In this document: positions 7,776 to 15,198 of the stretch, piece after piece
How positions within the stretch are numbered: the stretch's first letter is position 1
How the letters are laid out: each line of letters begins with the position of its first letter
From: CAZLFQ01 sp964625465
GTDB lineage: Bacteria > Pseudomonadota > Alphaproteobacteria > Rickettsiales > Midichloriaceae
Reading direction: 5' to 3'
Length of the DNA: 24,036 bases
Assembly (NCBI GenBank): GCA_964625465.1
Contig: CAZVFD010000023.1
Location: 1 to 24,036 of the forward strand
The notes under the pieces: generated by a model
What the model was told of the DNA's origin: nothing
Database searches by the model: none
The model's input: only the letters and a program-made list of their open reading frames with translations
Program-made: the position numbers and the translations under genes

Positions 7776-9119
7776 ATGTTTTCAAGACTTGGTAATAGTT
7801 TAGGTAAGGTATTTGATAAACTCAGAGGTAAAGGTTATATTTCTGAGGAAGATATAAATTTGGCAATGCGAGAGATTCGTTTGGCTTTACTCGAAGCTGA
7901 TGTTTCATTGGATGTAGTAAAGTCATTTATCAATACTATAAAAGAAAAAGCGGTTGGTTCAGAAGTCACCAAAAGCATAACTCCTGGGCAGCAGATTGTA
8001 AAAATAGTTCATGATGAACTTGTTGCATTATTAGGTAGTGATAATCAAGAAATCAATTTAACTACTCAGCCACCCGCAGTGATTATGATGGTTGGGTTGC
8101 AAGGCTCTGGAAAAACGACGTCATCTGCAAAGCTTGCTTTAAGGCTAAAACAGAAGATGCACAAAAAAGTTTTGGTGGCATCTCTTGATACATATCGTCC
8201 TGCCGCGCAAGATCAGTTAGAAGTATTAGCTAAACAAATAGCGATTGATTCTTTGGAGATTATCAAAGAGCAGAAGCCACTCCAGATTGCTAAACGGGCA
8301 CTTGAAAGAGCTGTGCAGGAATCTTTTGATGTACTAATTTTAGATACAGCTGGTAGGCTTCACACAGATGCGGAGCTGATTGAAGAGTTGCAACAAGTGA
8401 AAAAACTGACTAATCCTATTGAGTCATTTTTAGTGGCGGACTCGCTTACTGGTCAGGATGCAGTAAATATCGCGCGTGAGTTTAATGATAAGGTTGGCAT
8501 CACTGGAATTGTGTTAACCAGAATTGATGGTGATGCTAGAGGTGGTGCAGCACTAAGCATGCGCCAAGTGACGGGATGCCCAATTAAATTTATGGGTGTT
8601 GGCGAAAAGCCTTCTGAATTTGAAGAATTCCATCCAGATAGAATTGCATCGCGCATTCTGGATATGGGTGATGTAGTTTCTTTAGTCGAAAAAGCTGCAG
8701 AAATTGTAGACCAAGAAGAAGCCCAGAAAATGGCTGCTAAACTAAAGAAAGGTTCGTTTGATATGAACGATCTTCTCTCCCAGTTACGTACCATGAAAAA
8801 AATGGGAGGTATCGGCAAGATGATGAACATGATACCTGGAATTGGTAAAATAAAAGAGCAGATGGCAGGTGCAAATTTAGATGATAAAATCTTGGTAAGA
8901 CAAGAGGCGATAATTCAGTCAATGACCAAAAAAGAGAGGGGAAACCCTGATTTGATTAATGCCTCAAGAAGAAAAAGAATTGCAGCTGGTTCAGGTACTC
9001 GCGTTGAAGATGTGAATAAACTACTTAAGCAATTTTTAATGATGAACAAAATGATGCGTAAGTTTAGTGGAATGTCACCTAGAGAGATGGAAAAAATGCA
9101 GAGGATGTTAAATGTCTAA
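7776..9119 (+). CDS. ffh: Signal recognition particle protein Ffh
   Basis: GTPase that binds 4.5S RNA and signal sequences of nascent membrane proteins and docks at FtsY. The start at 7776 (MFSRLGNSLGKVFDKLRGKG) matches the family; the frame runs back to an ATG at 7731 inside a repeat, which I reject. The protein has 447 residues: N domain about 1-95, P-loop GLQGSGKTT (107-115), DTYRPAAQDQL (138-148), DTAGR (190-194), TRIDGDARGG, and a methionine-rich M domain from about residue 300 to the end. No strong ribosome binding site precedes the start. The last eight bases overlap a small basic ORF, and bamE follows, suggesting one transcript. Confidence 0.97.
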   Translation: MFSRLGNSLGKVFDKLRGKGYISEEDINLAMREIRLALLEADVSLDVVKSFINTIKEKAVGSEVTKSITPGQQIVKIVHDELVALLGSDNQEINLTTQPPAVIMMVGLQGSGKTTSSAKLALRLKQKMHKKVLVASLDTYRPAAQDQLEVLAKQIAIDSLEIIKEQKPLQIAKRALERAVQESFDVLILDTAGRLHTDAELIEELQQVKKLTNPIESFLVADSLTGQDAVNIAREFNDKVGITGIVLTRIDGDARGGAALSMRQVTGCPIKFMGVGEKPSEFEEFHPDRIASRILDMGDVVSLVEKAAEIVDQEEAQKMAAKLKKGSFDMNDLLSQLRTMKKMGGIGKMMNMIPGIGKIKEQMAGANLDDKILVRQEAIIQSMTKKERGNPDLINASRRKRIAAGSGTRVEDVNKLLKQFLMMNKMMRKFSGMSPREMEKMQRMLNV

Positions 9120-9240
9120 AGCAGTTACAAATAATAAAAAGAATAGTAAAAACAAAAAAGAAGCGTTAGCGCTGAAGTTGCGCGATAATTTAAAAAGACG
9201 CAAAGAGCAGCAACGAATTAAAGAGGGCGTAAAAAAATGA
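9112..9240 (+). CDS. Small basic protein, 42 residues, between ffh and bamE
   Basis: The ATG at 9112 overlaps the ffh stop codon (ATGTCTAA) and its TGA at 9238-9240 overlaps the ATG of the next gene (ATGA), so the three frames look translationally coupled. The product starts MSKAVTNNKKNSKNKK and ends with a lysine/arginine-rich amphipathic stretch (LKLRDNLKRRKEQQRIKEG). Short proteins with a LRxNLxRRKxQ core are common in Alphaproteobacteria as uncharacterised proteins (family memory). The charge would suit RNA or ribosome contact, which is inference only. The tight overlaps on both sides are the main support for it being a real gene. Confidence 0.75.
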   Translation: MSKAVTNNKKNSKNKKEALALKLRDNLKRRKEQQRIKEGVKK

Positions 9241-9671
9241 GGAATGCAATTATATTTTTAATGGTGCTAAGTTTAACAGGTTGTGCAAAGGAAGTGTACC
9301 AGCACGGCTACAGCTTCGAGCAAAACAATGTCGATACAATCAAGGTTGGGCAAGCTGACTATTCAAAAGTTTTAAATGAATTGGGTTCACCTACTTCGAA
9401 ATCTACATATGGCCAAAAAACTTTGTATTATATTAATTACACAGTCGAGAAAGTGGCGTTTTTAGATCCAAAAATTACAGAGCAGAAAGTTCTGAGTATT
9501 TCTTTCAACGATAAAGATATAGTCAGTGATATTACTGAGTTTACTCTAGATGATACTAACGATATTGCCTTCTCTGAAGGTAGAACAGAAATTCATGGAA
9601 ATACATTGACTCCAATCGAGCAGATTATGACTAATATTGGTAAGTTTAATAAAAAGACCAAGCAGTATTGA
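9237..9671 (+). CDS. bamE: Outer membrane lipoprotein, BamE/SmpA family
   Basis: Small lipoprotein of the BAM complex, which inserts beta-barrel proteins in the outer membrane. The first 16 residues form a lipoprotein signal with lipobox LTGC, so Cys16 becomes the lipidated N terminus. The body carries the SmpA/OmlA-type fold region: a KVGQADYSKVLNELGSPT stretch and a strand-rich middle. The end (REIHG-like: RTEIHGNTLTPIEQIMTNIGKF) resembles the alphaproteobacterial version with its G-N-x-G-x-F ending. The protein has 144 residues, within the family range. Its start overlaps the stop of the small upstream ORF. Confidence 0.85.
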   Translation: MRNAIIFLMVLSLTGCAKEVYQHGYSFEQNNVDTIKVGQADYSKVLNELGSPTSKSTYGQKTLYYINYTVEKVAFLDPKITEQKVLSISFNDKDIVSDITEFTLDDTNDIAFSEGRTEIHGNTLTPIEQIMTNIGKFNKKTKQY

Positions 9672-9688
9672 TTGCTAATGAGATTTAA

Positions 9689-10193
9689 ATGGTTAAGCAA
9701 GTTAAAATTACTAGCAAAACTCATTATCTGGAAGAAGTGTTAAGTTCTTTGGGGCAATTTGAAGTAACAAAATCTGCAAAATTAGAGATTGTTGATAAGG
9801 GAAATTTTGTTGAGGTGGGTAGTGTTAGATTTTCCNNNNNNNNNNATACTAAAAGATCTTATAAGTGCAATTAATAATGCGGCAATCCCAGAAAAAATAG
9901 AATTTAAAGAATTCACTCTATTCCCCAAGCTACGCTCGCTACAAATTCAAGAATCGGAAGTATCTCTCACTGAAAAAGAAAATGCTATTCTCTTATACTT
10001 AATTCATTCTACAAATCATACTGCAAATAAAAATGATATACTCAAGGATGTTTGGGGGGTAAATGAGCAAACAGAGACAAAAACTTTGGAAAGCCATGTA
10101 TATAGGTTGCGGCAAAAGCTGGAAGCATATGACTTAAAAAACTGGCTCATTTTGGATAGCGAGTTTGTCCGTCTTGTTTTGACGAAGATTTAG
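9689..10193 (+). CDS. Winged-helix regulator (OmpR/PhoB-type DNA-binding domain), interrupted by an assembly gap
   Basis: DNA-binding regulator whose C-terminal half is clear: SLTEKENAILLYL, DILKDVWGVN and the recognition helix KTLESHVYRLRQKLE match the Trans_reg_C winged helix in a version typical of Alphaproteobacteria. The N-terminal 49 residues lie before a 10-N run (9836-9845). The left piece ends exactly at a codon boundary and the right piece starts exactly at one, so the gene is continuous if the true gap is a multiple of three; the 10 Ns are then a placeholder. Even with a few missing residues the region before the winged helix is about 75 residues, too short for an ordinary 120-residue receiver, and no phospho-acceptor aspartate pattern is visible. 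The 3' end overlaps xerD on the other strand by 47 bases. Confidence 0.8.
9836..9845. other. Assembly gap (10 N) inside the winged-helix gene
   Basis: Ten unknown bases. The sequence flanks (ending TTAGATTTTCC and starting ATACTAAAAG) share no overlap, so some real sequence is probably missing; coding frame on both sides requires a length divisible by three. Confidence 0.95.
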
Positions 10194-11169
10194 TTTTTTG
10201 AACTTCGTTTTTGTCAGCCAAGGGATGAGTGTCTAGTACCAGGTTTTTTGCTTGTTCCGATAAAACCTTGGTATATATCTGCGTTGATGAAATGTCAGCA
10301 TGCCCCAGTAACTCCTGAACTACTCTTAGATCAGCCCCATTTTGTAATAGATGACTGGCGAAAGAGTGGCGTAGTTTATGTGGCGAAACAAGTTCGGGAT
10401 TTATATTAGCATTAGTTGCAATAGTCTTTATGATTTGATGGAATCGCTGTCTTGAGATGTGCGTAATTTTGCCTTTTTTATTGAATGATGGAAACAAATA
10501 ATCGCATTGTTGATTCTTCAAAAATTTTGGTCTTATTGCTAAATAAACTTTGAGTGACTGAAGTGCCGAACTGTTTAAAATTATTATTCGTTCCTTGCCC
10601 CCTTTGCCTTTAATGATTATTGCGGCATGTGAGTCGCTATTTATTGATTCATTTTGAATTGAAGAATGCTTTAATAAAATGAGTTCAGACACACGCATTC
10701 CCGAAGAGTATAGTATCTCGAGCATGCATTTATCTCTAACTTTTTCATCACCTCCTGAAGTATCAATTGAGTTAAGCATTATTTCTACATCTGTTTTAGA
10801 TAGAGCTTTGGGCAAGAGTTTTTCCTGCTTGGGCATATCTAGGTAAAGGGTAGGGTTATCTTTGCGTATTCTATCTGTGCATAAAAATTTGAAGAAATGT
10901 TTTATGGCAGAGATTTTTCTTGCAAGTGTTCTGTTAGATAAACCTTTCTCACTGAGTTTTACAAAGTAACTTGCAAGCTCATGTTGTGTGATGGTCTCTA
11001 TTTGTAATTTATGATTTTTAAGAAACGACAGTAGATCAATTAAATCGAGCTTATAAGAAGTTACAGTGTTTTTTGCTGCTGATTTTTCAGCAGAGATCAT
11101 TTCAAGAAAGCTCTCAAGAAGAATATAATCTTGGTTATTCTGCTGGCTCAAGTGCATCAATTTCTGCAA
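10147..11169 (-). CDS. xerD: Tyrosine recombinase XerD
   Basis: Site-specific recombinase that, with XerC, resolves chromosome dimers at dif under FtsK control. The protein has 340 residues, longer than the usual 298-310. The N-terminal SAM-like core-binding domain spans about 15-105 and the catalytic domain 120-315. Catalytic residues are visible: R159 (SSGMRVSEL), K192 (KGGKER), H264 and R267 (HKLRHSF), H290 (GHADISS) and nucleophile Y299 (TQIYTKV). The DTHPLA stretch after the tyrosine favours XerD over XerC. About 22 extra C-terminal residues are encoded over the 3' end of the convergent regulator. The 5' end overlaps the small membrane protein gene by 35 bases; a start at 11157 (MHLSQQ) is an alternative. 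Confidence 0.93.
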   Translation of the reverse strand: MQKLMHLSQQNNQDYILLESFLEMISAEKSAAKNTVTSYKLDLIDLLSFLKNHKLQIETITQHELASYFVKLSEKGLSNRTLARKISAIKHFFKFLCTDRIRKDNPTLYLDMPKQEKLLPKALSKTDVEIMLNSIDTSGGDEKVRDKCMLEILYSSGMRVSELILLKHSSIQNESINSDSHAAIIIKGKGGKERIIILNSSALQSLKVYLAIRPKFLKNQQCDYLFPSFNKKGKITHISRQRFHQIIKTIATNANINPELVSPHKLRHSFASHLLQNGADLRVVQELLGHADISSTQIYTKVLSEQAKNLVLDTHPLADKNEVQKTKSSSKQDGQTRYPK

Positions 11170-11341
11170 CGTGTTCGTTTAATACCTCTTGTTCAACAAC
11201 TTGAATTTGGGGTTCAATATCAAACGAAAGGTAGTATAAGGAAACAATAAGAATGGCTCCTAACACTATGAATTTTAAGTTGCCTGGTTTCTTTTTTCTG
11301 CTACCTCTATTAACTCTACTATAGTAGTACATCCTTGACAT
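11135..11341 (-). CDS. Small single-pass membrane protein of unknown function
   Basis: A 68-residue protein I do not recognise. It has a basic N terminus with a RGSRKKKPGN stretch, one hydrophobic helix at about residues 24-39 (LKFIVLGAILIVSLYYL) and an acidic C-terminal tail. Positive-inside reasoning puts the N terminus in the cytoplasm and the tail in the periplasm. It overlaps the start of xerD by 35 bases on the same strand, so the two are probably cotranscribed, and it is divergent from topA with an 80-base spacer that must hold both promoters. Confidence 0.7.
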   Translation of the reverse strand: MSRMYYYSRVNRGSRKKKPGNLKFIVLGAILIVSLYYLSFDIEPQIQVVEQEVLNEHVAEIDALEPAE

Positions 11342-11421
11342 CTTGTGAAAACCCTAATATTCAACATCTTATGAATGATGCAATGTATTTGTAATCAAGG
11401 CAATAGTAAAGATTAATTTAG

Positions 11422-13743
11422 ATGAAGTTATTAATTGTAGAATCACCGTCAAAAGCTAAGACTATTAACACCTATTTAGGGAAAGACTTTAAAGTTATTT
11501 CTTCATTTGGTCATGTTAGAGGATTGCCATCGGCAGATGGATCTGTAAAACCAGATGAGAATTTTGCAATGTCGTACGAAATACTAGATAAGTCTGCGAA
11601 GCACGTTGCAGAGATTGTGAAAAGTAGTAAACAAGCTGATGAAATATATTTAGCAACCGATCCTGATCGTGAAGGTGAGGCAATTTCGTGGCACATTATT
11701 GAGATTTTAAAAAGTAAGAAAGCTATACCAAAGAACACTCCTGTTAGAAGAGTTGTGTTTAATGAGATTACAAAAAATGCTGTGACTGAGGCTGTAAATA
11801 ATCCGAGAGATATTGATGAGAATTTAGTTCAAGCTCAGCAGACAAGACAGGCCTTGGATTATTTGGTGGGCTTTACATTATCTCCTGTTCTTTGGAGAAA
11901 GTTGCCTGGAAGCAGGTCGGCTGGTCGTGTGCAATCAGTTGCTCTTAAAGTAATTTGCGAAAGAGAAAATGAGATTGAAAAATTTATCTCAAAAGAATAC
12001 TGGAGTATTGCTGGGATTTTTGAAAATTCCGATGCCGTGAAATTTAAGGGAATGCTCACGTATTACCAGAATAAAAAGTTGGATAAGTTCGACCTTAATA
12101 CTGAGAAAATTTCCTATGCAGCAGTTGAAGAGATTAAGAAGCATAAATATCATGTTGCAAGTATTGAAAAGAAACAGATGCGTCGCTTTCCTCAGCCGCC
12201 ATTCACTACTTCAACTATGTTGCAGGAAGCTGCTAGGAAGCTTGGTTACTCAGCGAGCAGAACTTCAAAATTAGCTCAGAATCTGTATGAAGGTATAGAT
12301 ATTGGCGGTACTACAACTGGTCTAATAACATATATGCGTACTGATAGCGTTAATGTTTCTAAAGAAGCTTTGGCAGAAGCTAGAAAATTTATAGATAAAA
12401 AGTTTGGCGATAAATATTTACCAAAAGCAATTCGTGAATATAAAACCAAAACGAAAAATGCTCAAGAAGCTCACGAAGCTATTCGCCCAACTGATGTAAC
12501 TCTTACGCCAGAGAAAGTTGAGAAATTCTTAAATGAAGATCAATTTAAACTTTATGATCTAATTTGGAAAAGAATGGTGGCCAGTCAAATGGAGAATGCT
12601 GTATTTGACGTTGTGGCTGCAGATTTAAGTAATGATGATAAATCGATTACTTTCAGATCAACAGGTTCTACACTAGTTTTCGATGGTTATTTTGCAGTTT
12701 ATAAAGAAGATGAAGATGATGTAGAAGACGAAGATAATCAATCGCTTCCAAAGCTATCTGAGCAAGAAAAACTTAAGCTAGATAAATTGGATCCAAAACA
12801 ACATTTTACCCAGCCGCCGCCAAGATACACAGAGGCAAGCTTGGTTAAAAAAATGGAAGAGCTAGGAATTGGAAGACCGTCAACATACCCAAGTATTATT
12901 TCGATACTTCAGGAACGAGAATATGTGAAGCTTGATAAAAAAAGATTCTTTCCAGAATCAAAAGGACGCTTGGTAATTGCCTTCTTATCTAAGTTTTTTT
13001 CTAAATATGTCGAGTATGATTTTACAGCTAGGCTAGAAGATGAATTAGATGAAATTGCAAATGCTGAAATCAAATGGAATAAAGTTTTATCTGAATTTTG
13101 GAAGCCATTCAAAGAAACGACGGATGAAGTTTTGAAGATTAAAAATTCTGAAATTATTCAAAGCATTGAAACTGAGTTGCACGACTTAATCTTCGCTGAA
13201 AATGAGAAAAATTGCCCTACTTGTAAAACTGGGACTCTGGGTTTGAAAACAGGGAAGTTCGGCGCATTTATCGGATGTTCGAATTACCCAGAATGTAAGC
13301 ACGTTAAGCAATTTGGGCAGGGATCTTCTGAAGATGCAGGAGAAGATAGCCAACAGCTCCAGTTCCCAAAAACTTTAGGTCAGAATAGTGAAGGGGAGGA
13401 AATTTCTGTTAGGAAAGGGCCTTATGGCATCTATTTGCAATCTGGTGATGGAAAAGGAGCCAAGAGAGTAAGTTTGCCTAAAGGGAAGTCGCCAGATTTG
13501 ATAGACCTAGATTATGCTAAAGGGCTTTTGACTTTGCCGAAAGTGATTGGTGATCATCCAGAAACAGGAGAGCCAGTGAAAGTGGGAATAGGTAGATTTG
13601 GCCCTTATTTACATTATCAAGGAGCTTTTAGATCGCTAAAAGAAGACGATCCAGTTTCAATCACCTTAAATAGAGCGGTGGACATACTAAATACTCCTGT
13701 GCAAAAATCTTTCGCAAGACGTAAAACAACTAAGAAAAAATAA
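11422..13743 (+). CDS. topA: DNA topoisomerase I (type IA)
   Basis: Relaxes negatively supercoiled DNA through a transient 5'-phosphotyrosine link. The protein has 773 residues, shorter than the 865 of E. coli. The Toprim domain starts at residue 1 (LIVESPSKAKTI with E7; DPDREGE at 80-86), and the catalytic tyrosine is Y304 in LITYMRTDS. An acidic insert lies near residues 429-440. One C4 zinc finger is visible (C598, C601, C619, C625), followed by two topoisomerase C-terminal repeats (FPKTLGQ and LPKVIGDHPETGEPV with GRFGPYLHYQG) and a basic tail KKSFARRKTTKKK-like end. The gamma-carbonic-anhydrase-like gene starts two bases after its stop, so they form one transcript. Confidence 0.97.
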   Translation: MKLLIVESPSKAKTINTYLGKDFKVISSFGHVRGLPSADGSVKPDENFAMSYEILDKSAKHVAEIVKSSKQADEIYLATDPDREGEAISWHIIEILKSKKAIPKNTPVRRVVFNEITKNAVTEAVNNPRDIDENLVQAQQTRQALDYLVGFTLSPVLWRKLPGSRSAGRVQSVALKVICERENEIEKFISKEYWSIAGIFENSDAVKFKGMLTYYQNKKLDKFDLNTEKISYAAVEEIKKHKYHVASIEKKQMRRFPQPPFTTSTMLQEAARKLGYSASRTSKLAQNLYEGIDIGGTTTGLITYMRTDSVNVSKEALAEARKFIDKKFGDKYLPKAIREYKTKTKNAQEAHEAIRPTDVTLTPEKVEKFLNEDQFKLYDLIWKRMVASQMENAVFDVVAADLSNDDKSITFRSTGSTLVFDGYFAVYKEDEDDVEDEDNQSLPKLSEQEKLKLDKLDPKQHFTQPPPRYTEASLVKKMEELGIGRPSTYPSIISILQEREYVKLDKKRFFPESKGRLVIAFLSKFFSKYVEYDFTARLEDELDEIANAEIKWNKVLSEFWKPFKETTDEVLKIKNSEIIQSIETELHDLIFAENEKNCPTCKTGTLGLKTGKFGAFIGCSNYPECKHVKQFGQGSSEDAGEDSQQLQFPKTLGQNSEGEEISVRKGPYGIYLQSGDGKGAKRVSLPKGKSPDLIDLDYAKGLLTLPKVIGDHPETGEPVKVGIGRFGPYLHYQGAFRSLKEDDPVSITLNRAVDILNTPVQKSFARRKTTKKK

Positions 13744-13745
13744 TT

Positions 13746-14261
13746 ATGGCAATAATTTTACCTTATAAAGGCAAGTTACCAAAGATTGATCCGACTGCAT
13801 ATATCGCAGACAATGCTGTAATAATAGGCGACGTAGAAATTGGTGCAAACGCTAGTATTTGGTTTGGTTGTGTTTTAAGGGGCGATGTAAATTACATCAA
13901 GATTGGTGATGGAACCAATATTCAAGATGGCACTATAGTGCATGTGCACAGAAAAGATGGGCCGACTATAGTTGGTAAGGGTGTGACTATTGGACACATG
14001 GCGTTGCTTCATGCATGTAAGCTGCATGACTATAGCTTTATTGGAATGGGTGCGAAAATTATCGATTACACCGAAGTAGAAACAAATGCGATGGTTGCTG
14101 CAGGTGCAGTATTGTCACCTCGTAAAGTTGTAAAAGCTGGTGAGCTATGGGCTGGAATACCAGCGAAGTTTTTAAGAAAGATGACCCAAGAAGAGTTGGA
14201 TTACATAAAAATTTCAGAAAGCAATTATATAAAATTGGCATCAGAGTACAGAAATAAGTAG
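13746..14261 (+). CDS. Gamma-carbonic-anhydrase-like hexapeptide-repeat protein
   Basis: Left-handed beta-helix protein of 171 residues in the YrdA/PaaY-type gamma carbonic anhydrase family. Hexapeptide turns run from about residue 15 to 130 (AYIADNAVIIGDVEIG and similar). Metal-ligand histidines are visible: H66 or H68 in TIVHVHRK, and H84 and H89 in GHMALLHAC, with the family's five-residue spacing. Proteins of this family usually form zinc- or iron-dependent trimers; activity as a true carbonic anhydrase cannot be read from the sequence. It is the downstream gene of topA, separated by two bases. Confidence 0.9.
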   Translation: MAIILPYKGKLPKIDPTAYIADNAVIIGDVEIGANASIWFGCVLRGDVNYIKIGDGTNIQDGTIVHVHRKDGPTIVGKGVTIGHMALLHACKLHDYSFIGMGAKIIDYTEVETNAMVAAGAVLSPRKVVKAGELWAGIPAKFLRKMTQEELDYIKISESNYIKLASEYRNK

Positions 14262-14295
14262 TCTAAATTTTTTTAAGTTTCTGACTATAAAGTGC

Positions 14296-14324
14296 TTGCT
14301 ATATCTGTAGTAATTAATTATATT
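14296..14324 (+). promoter_or_regulatory. Likely sigma-70-type promoter of the initiator tRNA
   Basis: TTGCTA (14296-14301) and TATATT (14319-14324) are separated by 17 bases and end 12 bases before the mature tRNA start, which is a good geometry for a stable RNA promoter. The -35 match is moderate (4 of 6), the -10 match good (5 of 6). Confidence 0.6.
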
Positions 14325-14336
14325 ACGTATCTACAT

Positions 14337-14413
14337 CGCGGGGTGGAGCAGCCCGGTAGCTCGTTAGGCTCATAACCTAAAGGTCGTCAGTTCAAATCTG
14401 GCCCCCGCAACCA
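14337..14413 (+). tRNA. Initiator tRNA-fMet (CAT anticodon)
   Basis: A 77-base cloverleaf with CCA encoded. Initiator hallmarks are present: the unpaired C1 opposite A72, the A11:T24 pair in the D stem (GAGC/GCTC) and loop CTCATAA. The anticodon stem is TTAGG/CCTAA, so the normally three consecutive G:C pairs (29-31 with 39-41) are reduced to two, with A29:T41 outermost. The T arm GTCAG/CTGGC pairs with one G-T wobble. It lies between the gamma-carbonic-anhydrase-like gene and convergent ftsB. Confidence 0.97.
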
Positions 14414-14457
14414 ACTTTTCTCAGAAAATTCATTCCATTTTTTCCATTCTGCTAAAG

Positions 14458-14793
14458 CTATTTTGTTAAGATAATTACTTTTTCTTGTTCAGAAATTAAT
14501 CCCATTTCTCTGCGGGCTATCTCGTCGAGCATATCCAAATCTAATGTGTTGGGGTATAATAGCTTAACCTTGTTTTCCATAGCTACTCGTTCCCTTTCTA
14601 AGCTTGATAACTCTAGAGTTTTCTGTTTTATATCTTTGTTTAGTCTGAAGTATGCTATGAAACCTCTTTGTCCACTGAACGAATGATAGCAGAAATATAC
14701 GATCAATATAAGTAACAGTGAGTTCAGCCACACTGTTTTTAGGTTTATATTAAGCTTTTCAGTGAGTTTATTGCTATGTTTTAGAGATGGCAT
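14458..14793 (-). CDS. ftsB: FtsB/DivIC-family septum formation protein
   Basis: Small divisome protein of 111 residues. A cytoplasmic N terminus is followed by one transmembrane helix (about residues 23-38) and the GQRGFIAYFRLNKDI junction, then a coiled-coil segment (about 48-80: ELSSLERERVAMENKVKLL) and a short conserved end (LDEIARREMGLI). In the divisome FtsB pairs with FtsL and FtsQ to activate septal wall synthesis. The gene is divergent from secG with a 78-base spacer. Family membership is firm; the name ftsB rests on architecture. Confidence 0.88.
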   Translation of the reverse strand: MPSLKHSNKLTEKLNINLKTVWLNSLLLILIVYFCYHSFSGQRGFIAYFRLNKDIKQKTLELSSLERERVAMENKVKLLYPNTLDLDMLDEIARREMGLISEQEKVIILTK

Positions 14794-14871
14794 TAGCTAA
14801 TTGAGTTGAAAGTTATGATAAAATGATTATTATTTCATAAATATTATTTTTACAAGTGTTTTAGAGGCTCT

Positions 14872-15195
14872 ATGACGACCATTTTACTTATAGTTCAGAT
14901 GTTCATTGTTTGTATGTTAATTGCAGTGATTCTAATTCAGAAAACTGGAACAGATGGTTTGGCAGGTTTATCAGGTGGCGGCCACAATGTTTTTTCAAGC
15001 AGGGCTTCTTCTAACTTGCTAACGAAACTTACTACAGTTTTAGCTATAGCATTTATGGTCAATAGTTTAGTAATTGCTAAAGTCAGTATCTCAAGTTCTA
15101 AGCCAAGCAAATCGATTGTAGATTCGATTGTAGTGAATCCAGAGGCTGCTCCTGCAAAAGAAGAAAAGACGCCTGAAGTTCCTTTGGCGCAGTAA
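14872..15195 (+). CDS. secG: Preprotein translocase subunit SecG
   Basis: Auxiliary subunit of the SecYEG channel that supports SecA cycling. The protein has 107 residues with two transmembrane helices (about 3-22 and 50-70). Between them is the family motif region ILIQKTGTDGLAGLSGGG with the serine-rich loop. The C-terminal tail is hydrophilic and rich in alanine, proline and glutamate. It ends three bases before pyrG, a gene pairing that recurs in Alphaproteobacteria. Confidence 0.95.
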   Translation: MTTILLIVQMFIVCMLIAVILIQKTGTDGLAGLSGGGHNVFSSRASSNLLTKLTTVLAIAFMVNSLVIAKVSISSSKPSKSIVDSIVVNPEAAPAKEEKTPEVPLAQ

Positions 15196-15198
15196 CAT

